From Nymphaea colorata (Eukaryota; Streptophyta; Magnoliopsida; Nymphaeales; Nymphaeaceae): a stretch of DNA of 64,000 nucleotides. The position numbers were made by a program, and so were the translations under genes. The notes beneath the pieces were generated by a model that was not told the DNA's origin, ran no database searches, and was given only the letters and a program-made list of their open reading frames with translations. This document shows positions 1 to 13,990 of this stretch, piece after piece. Location: contig NC_045149.1 in the NCBI RefSeq assembly GCF_008831285.2, positions 9,948,417-10,012,416 of the forward strand, given 5' to 3'. How positions within the stretch are numbered: the stretch's first letter is position 1; the number at the start of each line of letters is the position of its first letter.

Positions 1-419
1 AAACAAGTATATGGGAAGGTATCAATGGTGCACTGCCACCATTACCATATGTATGCAATGCATATGGTGTAAACATGTTGCAAAACCTAAGCTCCCTCTG
101 TGTGTGTGCGTTACATTCATCCTCTGAAAGGTTTGCAAAAGAGAGCAATGTATTAACTACTTCTTCCTCCTAGTAGAAATCTAAGATATAGAGATAAAGT
201 ATCACTTGGATATTAGTGCAGTGTGCATGGGTGCGAGATGTGTCTGTTGGCCTTCCCCCTTCTGTTTGAGGTTTGGCTTGAGAAAGTGATGTGCTCAATC
301 CTTTCACTCCTTAAATATAGATCAAAGATAAATGTACAGCTTTGTTTTTGGTGCAATATAGCATGAACATGGCATGGATTTGTTGGTGCCTTCTTGATTA
401 TATTTTACTCAAATTGCAG
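1..419 (+). other. Intron of the Rab gene (3' part)
   Basis: This stretch ends in the acceptor TTGCAG directly before the exon encoding TVGASF. It shows no coding similarity, only AT-rich sequence with a short GT run near position 100. The exon with the P-loop should lie upstream, outside the window. Confidence 0.75.
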
Positions 420-2759
420 GTCACCGTGGGTGCATCATTCCTGTCACAGACAATTGCTCTTCAAGACTCCACAACAGTAAAATTTGAGATATGGGACACT
501 GCTGGTCAGGAGAGGTATAATAATAAGTTTATCTGGTATTCTGTTCACCTCGTCCATGTATTTTTTGACTTAGAAAGAAAGTTTAATGGTTCCTTTACAA
601 TGATAAGTTGTTTTTTCATCATTTTTGTTCTTTTGGGCTAAATATCTGGTTAGATAGGTTTTGAACTTATGTATAAATTTTTTGTACGCATACTCCATGA
701 TTTTGAAGTACTATGTCCAATTTGTACTCAACAGATGCATTTTCTCAAATATTATTCCTTTATCAGGTACGCAGCATTAGCCCCCTTATATTACCGTGGA
801 GCAGCTGTTGCGATTATTGTCTATGATATTACAAGTGTTGATACTTTCCACAAAGCACAGTACTGGGTAAAGGTATATATGGGAAAATCCTAATCATTCA
901 ACTTCTGTGCTCCTTAAAGTTAAATCTAGGAAATGGGTTAGTATCTGTCAATTGTTTGAGCCTCATCCTGGGGTGTAAGCTTTTATTCTTTTCATAAACC
1001 TTAAGTATGATTCCATGACCAGCCTGATATTGTGGAAGTCTACTGCATTTCTAGCTGAAGGTTTTGTAGGTAACAAAATCATTGACTTTCCCATGTTTCT
1101 ATGCTTCTATGAATGAGGCAGAAATGATGTCCATTAAGTAAATTCCAAGATGACAACTGCAGAAATACTGAGTACTAATTTCACGTCGTACATCCATACA
1201 TGTGAAGCTCAAAAGTAGATTTATGCAGCACTATGATATTTGGTTTTATGAGCATCTAATCTTGATTGATAAACTTCATTGAAGTGGCACCTCTTGATCT
1301 TTTCCAACAAAAAGTTTCATCTGACTGATTTATGTTGTAGAAAATTTGCCATGTCTTTTTCCTGAAATTGAAGGACCTCCGTTTCTACAGGAACTACAGA
1401 AACATGGCAGTCCTGAAATCGTTATGGCATTGGTGGGGAACAAAGCTGACCTTCATGAGAATCGAGCTGTTACTGTCGAAGTAGGTATTTCTGTCGATAA
1501 AGTTTTCAGTGTTGGTGGATTTGTTTCTCTGTGTGTGCACTTCATTTTCATTTTCTAAATCATTAGAAATTAATCGTGTCTGCTTATTGAAGGATGCGGT
1601 AGAGTATGCAGAAAAAAATGGAATGTTCTTCATTGAAACTTCTGCAAAGACTGCTGATAATATTAATCAACTTTTTGAGGTATAATCTTCAGCTGCTTCC
1701 CTAGTTGATGTGAGTAGATATGTTAAAATTATTGTATTGGAAAAGCTCTATTTTTGTCATGACATAAATCTTAATCAATAGGTTGACAACTTGACATCCT
1801 GTCTTCTTCTCTGTCATTGATAAATGGTTATGAAAATTCCACAGTTTTTTGTTACCAAATCCAAGTTCTGTTCCACAGTTCTTTCTCAAGAAAGCAATAC
1901 ACTTGAGAATACAACTGAACCTCTAGTGGCCAAAGCCATCTTATGTATGACCATGCTTGTTATTGTACTCTTCTATAAAGTTTCATGCCGTCACTTATAT
2001 GCCTGTTGCTACTTGTTCTTCTTTGTTGCTTTTGGTGAAGAATATAAAGTTCTTGGAGTTGAATGGCGAAAATTTGGATATTTATGATCTGTTTGGCAAA
2101 CTGAACAGTATGTAACTGTCCATTGAATATGGCTCCAAAATTAAACTGTTCAATTTGTCAAATGGACCTTAAGGAGCCATTAGAACAAACAATTGCAGAG
2201 GATGAAAGAAGGGCCATTAGGAGTTAACTCTAGAACTTGGACTGAAACGCTTGAGCTGTAACTCATGACTTGTGCTACATTGTTTTCAGCAGTTTCATGC
2301 ATAAATGATGGGCAATGTTTTTTTTTTTTTTTTTTTGTATCTGTCAATCATGATTGCATTGGCTGCAAATGCAGGAGAATTTCTTTTCGAGTCCTGTAAG
2401 TATGTCATCCGAATTGTTGTATGTTGTTTGTTTGGGGAAGCTATCCTAATTCTACAATTTTTTAGTTGAAAATATAGATTTTTCTCTTTGTATTCTCAAG
2501 TTCAATAGTATAAATAGATGAATCTGTCTACAGGCATGGAATTCAGTTTCTATTTATAAGCAATGCCGCTCATGTTCTACTACTCTTCAGGATCTAATTA
2601 TGTCGTGATAGGCAATTCAAATAATTATTTGATAAAATCCTAGTCATTGGCGTTTGATAAAAGCATTTGCTGCTGCACTTAAAACTGTGATGTGTGTCTT
2701 TGATAACCTTCTATTGTCACTCATTTCAGGAAATTGCAAAGCGCTTGCCCCGTGCATGA
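420..2759 (+). CDS. RABF1: Rab5-family small GTPase, ARA6/RABF1 type (5' partial)
   Basis: Five 3' exons of a Rab GTPase are visible: 420-514, 767-872, 1391-1480, 1593-1679 and 2730-2759 (TGA stop). All have GT-AG borders and joining phases, giving about 135 residues. Seen: the switch I segment [12 protein letters not shown]3 motif WDTAGQER, the Rab5-like YYRGA and VYDIT stretches, G4 NKAD, G5 ETSAK, and the end KRLPRA. The P-loop exon must lie left of position 1. The lack of a C-terminal cysteine pair, together with the [17 protein letters not shown] wording, matches the plant-unique ARA6/RABF1 branch. From family knowledge, those proteins are N-terminally acylated instead of prenylated and act on endosome-to-plasma-membrane traffic. 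The C-terminus is a few residues shorter than the Arabidopsis protein as I remember it. Intron 4 of this set is about 1.05 kb. The gene converges on the PGK-TrmB gene downstream. Confidence 0.92.
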
Positions 2760-4754
2760 TCAGCATTTGTCATTTAAAGGCAGTCGCATGGTACTTGAGT
2801 GATATTTTTTTTGCTCATACATGCACTTGCCTTGTCACAGTTCGGCAAATTGGTGCAGAATGTCTGCTGTTTCTATGATGTTCTTAGGCCTATTTGTGTA
2901 ACCCCATCTCCATACATGATTGGAGGACGAGGTAAAACTAATATGCTTGCTGTACATTGAGGAAGGTTCCTTGTATAGGTTAGGTGTTGTAAGGATCGTG
3001 CAAATTTTATGGAAAAGGTTGGGCTTACCATGAATTCTTTCCATGACAAAAATGGTGGCAGTTAATCAAATTTGTCTGGCATCATTCCTTGACCAATATC
3101 TCAGGGATATTTCTTCATTTTCAGTTTGTTTGAAACGGGTTTAGCTGGAGATACAAATCAAATGAGAAATGTATCCATGACTTACGTGCCAAGGTAGTTT
3201 CTTCCAATGAATTTCATTGTATGATATCTGCTTGATGTTGCAGTCTATGCAGATTTTGAACGCATAATCTGTTGGAGGAGTTTGAATTATTTTAGATCGA
3301 CCAAGTTTTTATAGATTTTGGGGAATTCTGACATCTTCGATGGGGGTTTCGTGCTCTGAGTGATTACTAAGTCAAATTGTGAGCGGAGACGAGCTGACCT
3401 TTTTTGTTTTTCTTTCTGTTGCATGGGCAGATATTTTCGGGTTAGAACTTTTTCGTATTCTGTGCTAGACTAGCTGACGACACAGATCATGGTCCGAACA
3501 ATATAAAAATTTCTAATATTGTAAATTCCAAAAATAGAAAAAGTATTTCCAAAACCTTTCTTTTGGTATGACGTTTTTTGTCTTTGCTTTTCAATTGAGA
3601 CTTGCATATCGCACAAAGGGAAGAAATTTTTTTGGTTAGTAGGCTACCGTAACGCCGTTTATGATCAGAATGTTGTAACCGTTCACCAGTTCACTTTCTT
3701 TTTCTTCCGGCGGTTTGTTTATGGTTGGGGCTGTTGGTTGAAGATTGATGAAATCATAAAATCGGCTAGAATTGTCTTCAGCTAGATGTAAGATCTCGGA
3801 AAGTTCATTTTGTTGGTAAATGGTCTCGTAGTGAGCACTGAGCAGTGGCCTGCAATTAGGAATGTACCATGAGCAAGCCACACTCGAACTTCCCATAAAT
3901 AGATAGCGACCATTGTTTGACTTGTAGAACATAGCAGCATATGGTTTTGTAAACGGTCTGTACCTCATTCCAACAAAAAGTACGGCTCCCGTCGCATTAG
4001 GTTCTTGTCGTTTGTAAATAGTTTATAAATTATTTGCTTGTCGCCCATGGCCTTTCTATTCATTCAAAGTTGTGAAGTTATCTAAGTGTAATGATAGTTT
4101 GCGAAAGCGCCTGCTTTTAATTTGCACGAAAAGTTTCTATTAGCTTTTTGACATCGAAAGAAGCCCCGCTGCAATAATTTACTGCCATACCCATCCATCA
4201 GTCCAAACGTCTTAACTTGAAGGCCCCATCAACCTGAAAATTCTTTACAAAGGCAAGCATAGAGAAGCTATAGTGGTTATAATGAGGTTTGATCAATGGA
4301 CCATGATCAGACCACCTACTGTCCAGGCCCTCCTAGCTTGTTCTAACTTCAAAATTTTCTTTTGAGAGTTTATGATTTCAGAAATTTCCACCTTTCCAAA
4401 GCTGCACAAGGTAGCAAACGTATCTTAATATGGCATGCGATTGGCTCTTCAGGTGTTATGTGGCTCTCCATTACAACCAGAATATTCATCAATGGAGAAC
4501 ATTATGCATTCTGTAATTCGATTTAAGATCACGTATGTCTGGATCGATGAAAAGGAGGATATGGTATTTTCCCGTACGAGCTTCGGTGCTTGCCCTGCAG
4601 CGGGTCCTCTGGTGGGCAAAGAGCGCTCTCCAGCCTTCCAGAGAGCACGTAAGTCATTTTTGAATACACGTTTGTTCACAAATCCCTTGGTTGGGCCCCA
4701 AGATGAGTCCATATGGGAGAAAAAGATTGATAGCTAAACAGTTTGTCCTCATTT
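2760..4754. other. Convergent intergenic region with 3' UTRs
   Basis: The region between the stop codons of the Rab gene (+) and the PGK-TrmB gene (-) should contain both 3' UTRs. Two short open frames occur, 3636-3968 (-) and 4435-4737 (+). I recognise no domain in either. I see no transposon ends here. Confidence 0.5.
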
Positions 4755-4982
4755 TTATTCAATGACTTTGGAAAGCATGATTCTATACATGGAACCCCCT
4801 CTATCAATTACATGTTGCTCCCAGTCTGACCGTATGCCAAAAGGGTTCTCCTTAAGCCAACCATCAGAGTCAACATCAACTCCAATCTCATCACAGTGCA
4901 CTGCTAGTCTGCCCTTGCTATAAAGTATAAACTGATCCTTCATCTTCGATGCAACTTGCTCAATATCAGATTGCAAAAATAC
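4755..4982 (-). CDS. Fusion gene exon 13: TrmB C-terminus
   Basis: This exon encodes VFLQSDIEQVASKMKDQF, then GWLKENPFGIRSDWEQHVID, and ends MYRIMLSKVIE before TAA at 4757-4755. It corresponds to the TrmB C-terminal strand (TD...) and the T.yE.rg-type region that contacts tRNA and SAM, here IRSDWEQHV. The acceptor is TTGATGCAG. Sequence downstream (below 4755) is 3' UTR. Confidence 0.92.
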   Translation of the reverse strand, partial: VFLQSDIEQVASKMKDQFILYSKGRLAVHCDEIGVDVDSDGWLKENPFGIRSDWEQHVIDRGGSMYRIMLSKVIE

Positions 4983-7900
4983 CTGCATCAAGTCAAATAA
5001 ACCAACAGTTTCACGTCAATTAATGTGCAGAATATGACGCAGAGACATAGGAAAAAGGATAAAATATCAGAAAAGGGCCATGGTGGTAATGTCAAAGATG
5101 GTAGATTGTGATGTTCATGGTTGCGACTATGTGATTACTGATCATGTTGGTATGATGGTGATAATGACAGTGATAACTGTGACAGATATTAACAAGGCAC
5201 AATAGAATAATGATAATACCGATGATGGCAATTGTAAGATAAAAAAGGAAGTCATGGCAATGATGAAATGCAAGCAGCGAGCTTGGCTTTTCTGAAGACT
5301 AGTGACTGCAGAAACTTTCACAAAAATATTGGCGACTTCTATAAAAGTCAAGCATTGCTCTCAGAAACTATATCCACGAAAATCCATTAGATATAACAAC
5401 CACAAGATGTGCAAAAGAAATATGCAGTCTAATAGAATTGCCAACATGATAGTCATCTGTACTGCCATAAGATCATTAGATAAAGTAGTAACATCTCTCT
5501 TTTGAGGAGTCAGAATAAGTAACTATGACGAACAAATATACAAAATTCTTAAATGTACATAAACATTAATATATTAATATTCAGGTAAAAGAAAAAGTGC
5601 ATCGTGCATCACAAAGAACAAGACCTTTGCACCTAATGGAAGTAAATCTGCAACTGCTTCCACCAGTGGACGTTGTAAGACCTTCCATCTATGGGGAATG
5701 CTGTGATGTTCAGGGTTTGGACACTAGAAGAAGAGAAGATACTGTCATTCATTATTTAAGTAATAACGTAATAAACTGAATTAAATGCAGCTATCATAGG
5801 CAAATAATCAAATAAACACAAAAACTTGCTACATGCACTGAGATAATGCTGATTTTAATGAAAATTGATGGATAGCCTACATTATAATGAAGAAGTACAG
5901 TGAATTGGCTGGCTGATTGACCCAGAGAGAGAGAGTGTGTTAATGTTACTAATGGTCTTGAAGCACAAGAAGTGGACCGAGACAAAACCAAACATCAAAG
6001 CAGTACAATAACAGAGACCAAATTGCTCAGGCTGGGAGCAAGTCAAATAAGCGTAATACATATAAGTGAGTTACTCGAAATCTGGTCTGTGACAGGTACC
6101 AAATTAGGTAGGACGTTCTGTTAGATGGCAGGATTATGCATGCCCCACTGAGACATCCACTTGAGATATGGACAGTGGGAAACTGAGAGCAGACATTCAA
6201 ATACAGCATGATGTCTTTGGCATTTTGACGCAAGCCAATGATATCAGCAAAATATCAGGATATTTCAAAATATCATAACAAAAATAAGCATCACAAGAAC
6301 ATTATGGTACTATTCCAAGATGTTACCTAATATTATCCTGAGATATTCCCAACACCTTCAGAGTAGTTTACTTTTGAGCATACAATCTACTTTATGTGTT
6401 TCAGGAAAACCTTTTTTTACATGGTTCTTTATTTTTGTTTGCAAGAAAACGTAAGGAAACCTACCATCACATGGTTCCTATCATCTTCTTTATATTTTTT
6501 CAAGTTCTAAAATATCTGAAGCTTTCCTGATTTTTCTTGACAAAAATCATACCTTCAAAGAAGCTACTGAGAACTTTTCCAAGGAATTGCTAAGAATATT
6601 GGTGGCTGTAGATACAAATAAGAATTTAATATAGAACTTCTAATTAAAGGCATAATATATATTTATACATATATAGATATATGTATATAAATGTTTGCAT
6701 AACAAATTAATGGTTATGAAACAAAGGACCCATAGAGTGTTTTGTCTATAAAGACTGTGTGACCAACTTATTAGAGTCTTTAGACTGGGTTTGTTGTCCC
6801 TGTTGGAGTTCTAAAGCATGAATTCTATCTTTATCCTTGAAACAGGGATCTGTATTTATGACTATAAATATATTTTTTCGAAATAAAGGAAGAGGGCCTA
6901 ATGCCAGAAGGTACTTCCTGGACAACTAAGCATGCTGAAGACGGCTGTAAGTCATCTTTACTGATGGGGTAGGCTGTTCTCAAGTATCCATAGTGCAGCT
7001 AAATTCAGACAATTTCCAAAAGCAAGATGCAAGCATGAGCAGCATTTTATAATGACAAAACTAGAGGATACCCTGAAGGTGAAATACACTTGGAAACTTA
7101 ACGGATCACATATCCTGAAGGAAAAGACGAAAAAGGATGTAAAAGCAAAACTATGTTACCTGGATTGACACACATGACAACATCCCTTTGTATCTTGAAA
7201 CTATAAAGCGAAATGTAGTGGTAGCATTTGTATTGATGAAGTGCCTAAGCATGTAAAAAGACCTAACATAAGCACTTAAGACATGGGAATTAGAACAAAA
7301 AATGGCCATAAGGACAAAGTCAAATGATGAAGATTAATTAATTCCTGGACGCAGGACTGCTCCAAACCTTTTATAAAGATAACAAATATCCTCAGAAGGC
7401 AAACAAAAGACTCTAAGAAGATTTATCTAAGAAAGTGCTCATAAAAGCAATCAATAATAAAGCAATGCTATCCATATCTTTTCCTAGAAGAAAATAAAAC
7501 GATGGAGTAAGAAGTTGAAGCGGAAAACAATGAAACTAAGCAACTAACAAGATCATGGTTCTAGATAGAACTAAATGCTGACTGCTATATGGCAAAAATA
7601 ATAAATTACAATGAAAAAATTAGGATGAGTATATCAAATTTTCAGGTACCAGTAACACTAGCTGTCACTCAAAATAACCAAAATTAGTCTTCTTCATGTA
7701 ACTGTATCATATGCTAGCAACAAGTTGTCTTAATAAGCATGAACAGTACAAGTCACGTGGGAAAAGGTTAGAATAAGTAGTGATAACACTATTTGGATCT
7801 GGATTAAATCCAGACATGCACGTGATGTATACTGGGCACTATATGTGGATATAATTTGTTATTCCTGTGACTTAAGATATTGCTGTCACATGTGATTATT

Positions 7901-10900
7901 TTGTCAGTAATGCTATACTTAAATGAAATTTAGCCATGTCCTCCATACTGGAACCATGACCCTTGTTCATCTATGTCTTCTTCTTGTCCATTCTTTATGA
8001 AGGCATAGTTTATGGCAGCTATTTATTTCAATCTAACATGGCATCAAAGCCAGGTTGCATTTAGAGGCTGTCAGTTCTTTCATAAGATATGACCAAATAG
8101 ATCTATGATTAAAATCTCCAAGTCTCAAAATTTTCTGCTTTTTCCTTCTATTCTTTGTCTCAATTTTCCTTGATTTCTCTCTAAATATCTGTGGCTAAAG
8201 CATTCTGCTTTGCTGACTGGTTTCAAATCCCCAGATTGTCTGAAGGTATTCACCTTCACTGTTGGGTTTTCAAAGCTCCAATTTCTTCAAAATTTATAAT
8301 CAGCTTTGGAAAGCCTAAATCCTTTTTTTCTAAAACAAAAGTTGCCCCCTTAGGAAGAAATGTTGCAGCCCGCTGATCTTCATCGACATTGCATACTGAG
8401 ATATGAAGCATTTTCCTTTTCAATAGTTTATTTTGTTTTGAATTGCAACGCAATCATGTTTTTCTCTTCTTCTCGTATTGGAGTCTCTTCAAACTTTCTA
8501 AGTCAACTTGTGTCTGAAAAGTTCGACTAGACCAATCCTTCTTCTTGGAAGAGAGTCAAAGACAAATTATTCATTTCATAAGGTGCTAAGACCTGTCTGG
8601 ACATCTGGATGGATCAGGTTTACCCTACTTCAATTTTTTATGCAAGAAGGAGAAGATGCCAAAGAGACTGCCTCAACCAAGATCATTCAAAACTTGACTA
8701 TATGCTGAGATGAAATGAGATCAGGCTTCAATTTTGAAGATGTGTTGCCAAACTCCTTTAATATGAAATGACTGTAAAAAGCATTGCATATGATGAGAAT
8801 GGATAGATTGAAAGGCATAGTGTCCTCACTACAAGGATGTCTTATGGTCGATGTTGATCAGACAATTTTTCAAGTGGTAGAGGTTGTGGATTGTATGGAC
8901 CCAAGTAACACAGACTCTTCAAAAAGTTTGTTGCATCCAAGTCGTGTCCGGTGCAGCTTGGGTACTTCTTAGATGCAGCTTGAGTGCAACAAGAAACAAA
9001 TTTCATTCTTTTCCATTGAATCATTGATAAAATCAAAATTTATTAATCATTAATTACTATTTTTATTACTTGTGAACAATTTTATTGCTAGTTTTATTTT
9101 TTGTAGACAATGTTATTTATTTGTGTATATATATATATATATAACTCTGTGTGTGTGTGTGTATTCTCGTCGCATCTGCACTGATGTTTTCTTTGGAAAA
9201 TATAGCACCCTCACCAGCACCAGCACCTATGCAACATAGGTCAGGACAAGGGGATTGTCCCCAAATATGCCACCTAACTCTAGTGCATGAAAACAACATG
9301 ATATGTATAGACTACGTGACACGGGTACGTGGGATGGACCCACGTACCCACTCCGGTACGATGGTACGCGGAACCGGGAACGACATCGATATTGGTTACG
9401 GGTTGGATCGGGTATGAGTTAGACCCGATCCAAATGATAGACAACATCGTTTTTATGTTACAAACTTACGAAAGGTCGAGCTATTTAGCTTGACCCCGAC
9501 CGGCGTTCTTCCACAGTAGAGTAGTAGAGCGACGACTGGTGGTGGTGATGACGTCCGGCGACCGGCAGCCACGTCCAGCAGTCCCGAGGAACGACCCTAC
9601 CGTGGAAAATTCCAAACAAAAAGAATCAGAAAATTCAAAAAAAAAAAGAAGACTTGAAGATCTTGTGTTGTTCCTGATCGAATCGATAGATAAATTATGG
9701 GAGAAACAGGCACGCATGGAAGAGAAGCTGGTTCAAATGAAAAAAAAAAAAATCAAACCAGGAAAACTTAAGTAGGATGAACCGAACCCTAGCCGCGCTA
9801 ACCAAGAGGATGGATGAATTTGAAAGCCGGCTCGATCCATCAAAGAACAAGGAAGGCCTGCCGGTTGGTGTTGAACAAGAAGGAGACAGACCTGGGTGGA
9901 GTACTCGTGCTAGAGGGAATGAACAGGATGTGGTGGTGCGATAGCACAATCACCAGCCATCGTTGGTTTTGCCGAACTCTGTCACCTGAGTGCGGTGTAG
10001 TTGCGGGTGCGGGACGCGACAAATCCTAAAAAATTTCAGTGCGGGTGCGAATATATATATAACACTCATTAGATGATACTCAAAAACAACATTCGGTAAT
10101 AACTAATATATATGATATATATTAGCTGCACATGTAGGAAACTAATATAAAACTCAAAAGCGCATCTCACATGACTTTCTTAGCTGCATGGTTGCCAGAT
10201 AAAACCCATACAAGCACAAACAAAAAAGTTAATAACTAAGATATAACTAATAACTAATATATAACTAAGAACAGAATTCCTCAACAGAAAAAGCAAGGCT
10301 CGATAGAACATAAATACTAAAATAAATTAACAAATAACATTATAACAACTTAACGACATAAAGAAGGAAAATAAAATACTTGATGAAAAAAAATAACAAC
10401 AATGAAAAAGTGAAAAACTGCAGAAAAGCATGCACAAATTGGGGCAAATTAGTAGGAAATAGGCCAACACATGAAAAAAACGAAAGGGAAAAACTTCAGC
10501 CCTTCCAACCTGGACCTCATCCCACATCAGAATTTGAGCTCTTATGCCACAAAAGAGAAGATTATCTCAATTGGCGGCTTCTCAATGGCAAGAGACATGA
10601 ACCCTAATTCTGTAATAATACTCTCTAATAATACAATGGACAAAAATACCCAAACAGAAACATATATTTTACAAAAATAACAAATACACTTAAGAGGTCA
10701 ATTATCTGATCTGAGCTAGATCTGGACAGGATTATCCAGACCCATAAAACTGAAATAGTTTTACCAATAACAACAAACGGAAAGCTTGAATAACTAGTAT
10801 GCAAATCCAACCAACGCAAAATTGGAAAAGTGCATGATGACACATTATCAATAACAATCAATCTGTAGCAACAATTAAGGATCACTGCAATTCCGTTTCA

Positions 10901-12424
10901 GAAAACCTAGATGAGACAGTAGCACAAGAACTCTACTCCATAGGCAAGATACACTTGGATTTGAAACAAGTGAAAGAGTACAGATAAAACATTGTTAAAA
11001 TCTTAAGTCTGCAGATTTGTATTGACTTACAGATTTTTTGAACTTGAGAGGTTCACAGTGTCCAGACATTGACTAACAAGCTGATATGGGAAAAGAAAAA
11101 GGAAAAAGAAATGCATGAATTTCCAAAATTAAGCACCTCAATAATAGAATATTCATTTATACCTTTTTATTTATCTCAAGTCCCAAAAAATTTTTGTTCT
11201 TCCTTGATCTAGACATTCTAAAAAGAAATAGACCATTACCTGCATTAGCATAACAAACAGGGACATCAAAACTTAGCAACGGATGCTCATGGAACAAGGC
11301 CACAGAAACAAAAACCTACACGTTAAAATCTACAGCTAAACCATCATAAACTGAATCATATAACTTCTCTCAAGGAGCCATAAGTTACCAACTTACCAGT
11401 ATTATCATTTAACATATTTGAATTGTTGGGAGGAATGATGGAGGTAGAATATATTCTACAAGTCAATTGGTTAAGCTGATAGCACTTTGGCACCTTTCAG
11501 AAGCCAGGTCAATGATCCATATCCCTATTGTGTACATGGCCATGTCCACATCAAAGCTGGTGCAATTATTGAAAAAACCAACTTAAAAAGAAAGTACTTT
11601 AAGAGGATAGATAACTTTGGTATGCCTCAAGTCCAGGACTTAGAAAACCATTGACTTAAAACATCTGAAAGCACAAACCCTTCTTAAAAGCCTTCATGTT
11701 GATATTCCTGATCTTCACGCCAATGTTGCAAAAAAGGACATGAACATGCAGCCAACAAAATAGATAGAACACGTGGCACATATGCTAAGATGAAAATGCA
11801 CCCATGCTGACATGGATGGACATGGGTTCCTGGTGAGACTCGGATGAAGCTAGGATAAGTCAAACCTATGTGGAGTGTAGTGCAGGGCCTGCAGGCAACT
11901 CTACCATATTTGTCCAAGTTTGGATCACTTGACACTGACAAAGTCTAATCCGGTGCTATTTTGCTTTGTTTTTTGTTAAAAAGGACAAAAGATGGCTCTT
12001 TCCTTCTTCCCAGACTAAAAATCCTTGTCAATGGCATTCACCTCACAGTTGGCAATCATCACAATCAAGCTAGAGGCAACCTGATAGTCATGGCCCTCAT
12101 GGGGCTATCTTTGTAAATACAGTAGAAAGTAAGGTTGCAATAAGAATTGTTAATCAGGTCCTGGATCACACTTAAAGAGGAACAGACCCACAAGGTTACC
12201 GAGCTTATACAGAAAGGGCTCACTTATGCGGTTATGCCTCAATATGGGGGCAGTCAATAGAGGTTTTGGGAGAAGAAGCCCTAGACTAAGAGTAAACGGG
12301 GTTCTTCTTGTGTGCATGAGTTCTTTCTCTAGATGATCAACACATACACGGTAGCAGGTGGCTACCACAACCGCAAGTACACTTTCTCTCTCTCTTCTAG
12401 GGATGAGGAATATATACATGTGTG

Positions 12425-12479
<55 letters not shown>

Positions 12480-13954
12480 CATATATATATATATACATAA
12501 AATAGGCATAGCCATACCACCCTCAGGATTTTTAAATTGCCTATACCTGTGTCCCACAACATGACAAAGGATATGAATAGCTGAAACTCGATGCAACAAT
12601 AATGACCCATGTCAGGCAGCTGTAAATCGATGGGGCTTACACTTTAGCTATTACTTCATTTCACCCAACTACTGAATTCATTTGAGCAAATGAAAGCTTA
12701 ATTGTGATTAGCAAGCTTTTCATGAAAAAAAAAATAAAAGTTCATAAATTCAAGTTGGTCTACAGAAAGTTTATTTAAAGCCTAGGTGGGACTGGACAGT
12801 CTCGAAGACAATAAGAAGAAGAAAGATAGGAGAAAATTTAGAAGATAAGAAAGAACGAGAGGAAAGCAGAAGAAAAATAGAGGTGAGTGAAAAAACAAAG
12901 ACAAAAAAAACAAGGAAAAAGAGAAGAAACAGAAAAGACAACAACCAATGGTGGGGGAAGAGGTCCCATCTAGAAAAGAAGAATAGCAACAGAAAAAGAA
13001 AAAAAATGATGAAGAAGAGAGAAGAAAAAGAACAGAAAGAATGACAAAAAAAAATTAAAAAGAAAAGGTTGCTCATAGGGGTCCTAAAAGGAAGAAAACA
13101 TGGTTGATAGTAGGAGTGCCCATTGCCGCTATATAAGAGGAACAACAACAAGAAGAAGGAAAAAAATACAAACAGAAAAAAAAAATAGAGAAAATGTTGT
13201 GCTTGGTCTCCTTCAAGCATGGACTTAGTCTAAGTCTGGGATGCAACCAGTCTTTTTCACCCTAAATCACTTAGTCATATGGGACCTTGACATGGCCAGG
13301 TCAAACAGAGACTGGGATGCAACCAGTCTTTTTCTACTTTTCCTTCATCTTACTTTCTAGCTGTAGCAGAAGTGTTACAAAAATCAGTTTGTGAAACGAA
13401 TCAGTGTGGCTGTTGATTCCGTGAATCACCAAAAAATATTTAAAAAATTATTGAAAAAAATAAATGTAAAAATGTAAAAAAATTGTTAAAATAAACAATT
13501 AAAATATATTAAAAACTAGTTAAAGCTCGACAATGTGGCACACTTGAATTGGCCATGAAGTCGAATTACTTTGCCAGCAATTCGATTCAGCCAATTCTGA
13601 AAAGATTGGAAGCAAGGTCCTTCAATCACCTATTCCAATTCATTTTATATGTAAATGAGTTGAGAGCATGTAGAGGACTAAAAGACCTGGCCACAGCAAA
13701 AAAGTCAAAAACAAAATAAGAAAAGGTACAATAGATTTGGTTATGCCCAGGTATATATAATTAATCCTCACCACACCTTTTCCCTTGGAAAATGTAACAC
13801 CCATACCACATAACCTAAGTAACATGGACTCTTTGGTTCGGGTGCGACTGTACCTTAGGTGCAGCAACCAACATTTGATTTCTTTTTCTTTGAACCGTTG
13901 ACAAAATCATAACTTGCTAATTACTAGTTGTTTGCAGACAATTATATATATATA

Positions 13955-13990
<36 letters not shown>

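Larger units (their letters stand above)
9300..10035. repeat. GC-rich repeat island with GTACGG motifs
   Basis: This local GC-rich block lies in an AT-rich intron. It contains the palindromes at 9323-9349 and 9405-9431 and then a stretch encoding charged, Lys/Glu-rich short frames (9539-9775 and near 9780-9930, + strand) with a coiled-coil look. Its GGTACGG motifs recur at 23.56 kb and 24.6 kb in a hAT-like element. No clear terminal repeats or TSD found. Perhaps a decayed transposon with captured coding sequence. Confidence 0.4.

Noticed and set aside
3636-3968. 110-codon minus-strand frame downstream of the fusion gene
   Set aside because: It lies beyond the fusion gene's stop codon and shows no recognisable domain or splice link; probably chance or 3' UTR.
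11240-11330. Open stretch VALFHEHPLLSFDVPV on the minus strand ending at CAG/GTAATGG, first taken as an exon
   Set aside because: The sequence after it (GGTAATGGTCTATTT) is itself exon 9 encoding GNGLF, so the CAG is its acceptor and the stretch is intron.
12150-12599. 149-codon minus-strand frame
   Set aside because: It crosses an (AT)n microsatellite and becomes a Tyr-Ile repeat; no coding evidence.
12771-13220. 149-codon Phe/Ser/Leu-rich minus-strand frame
   Set aside because: It is the complement of a GAA/A-rich purine tract in intron 8; no domain, and composition alone gives it.
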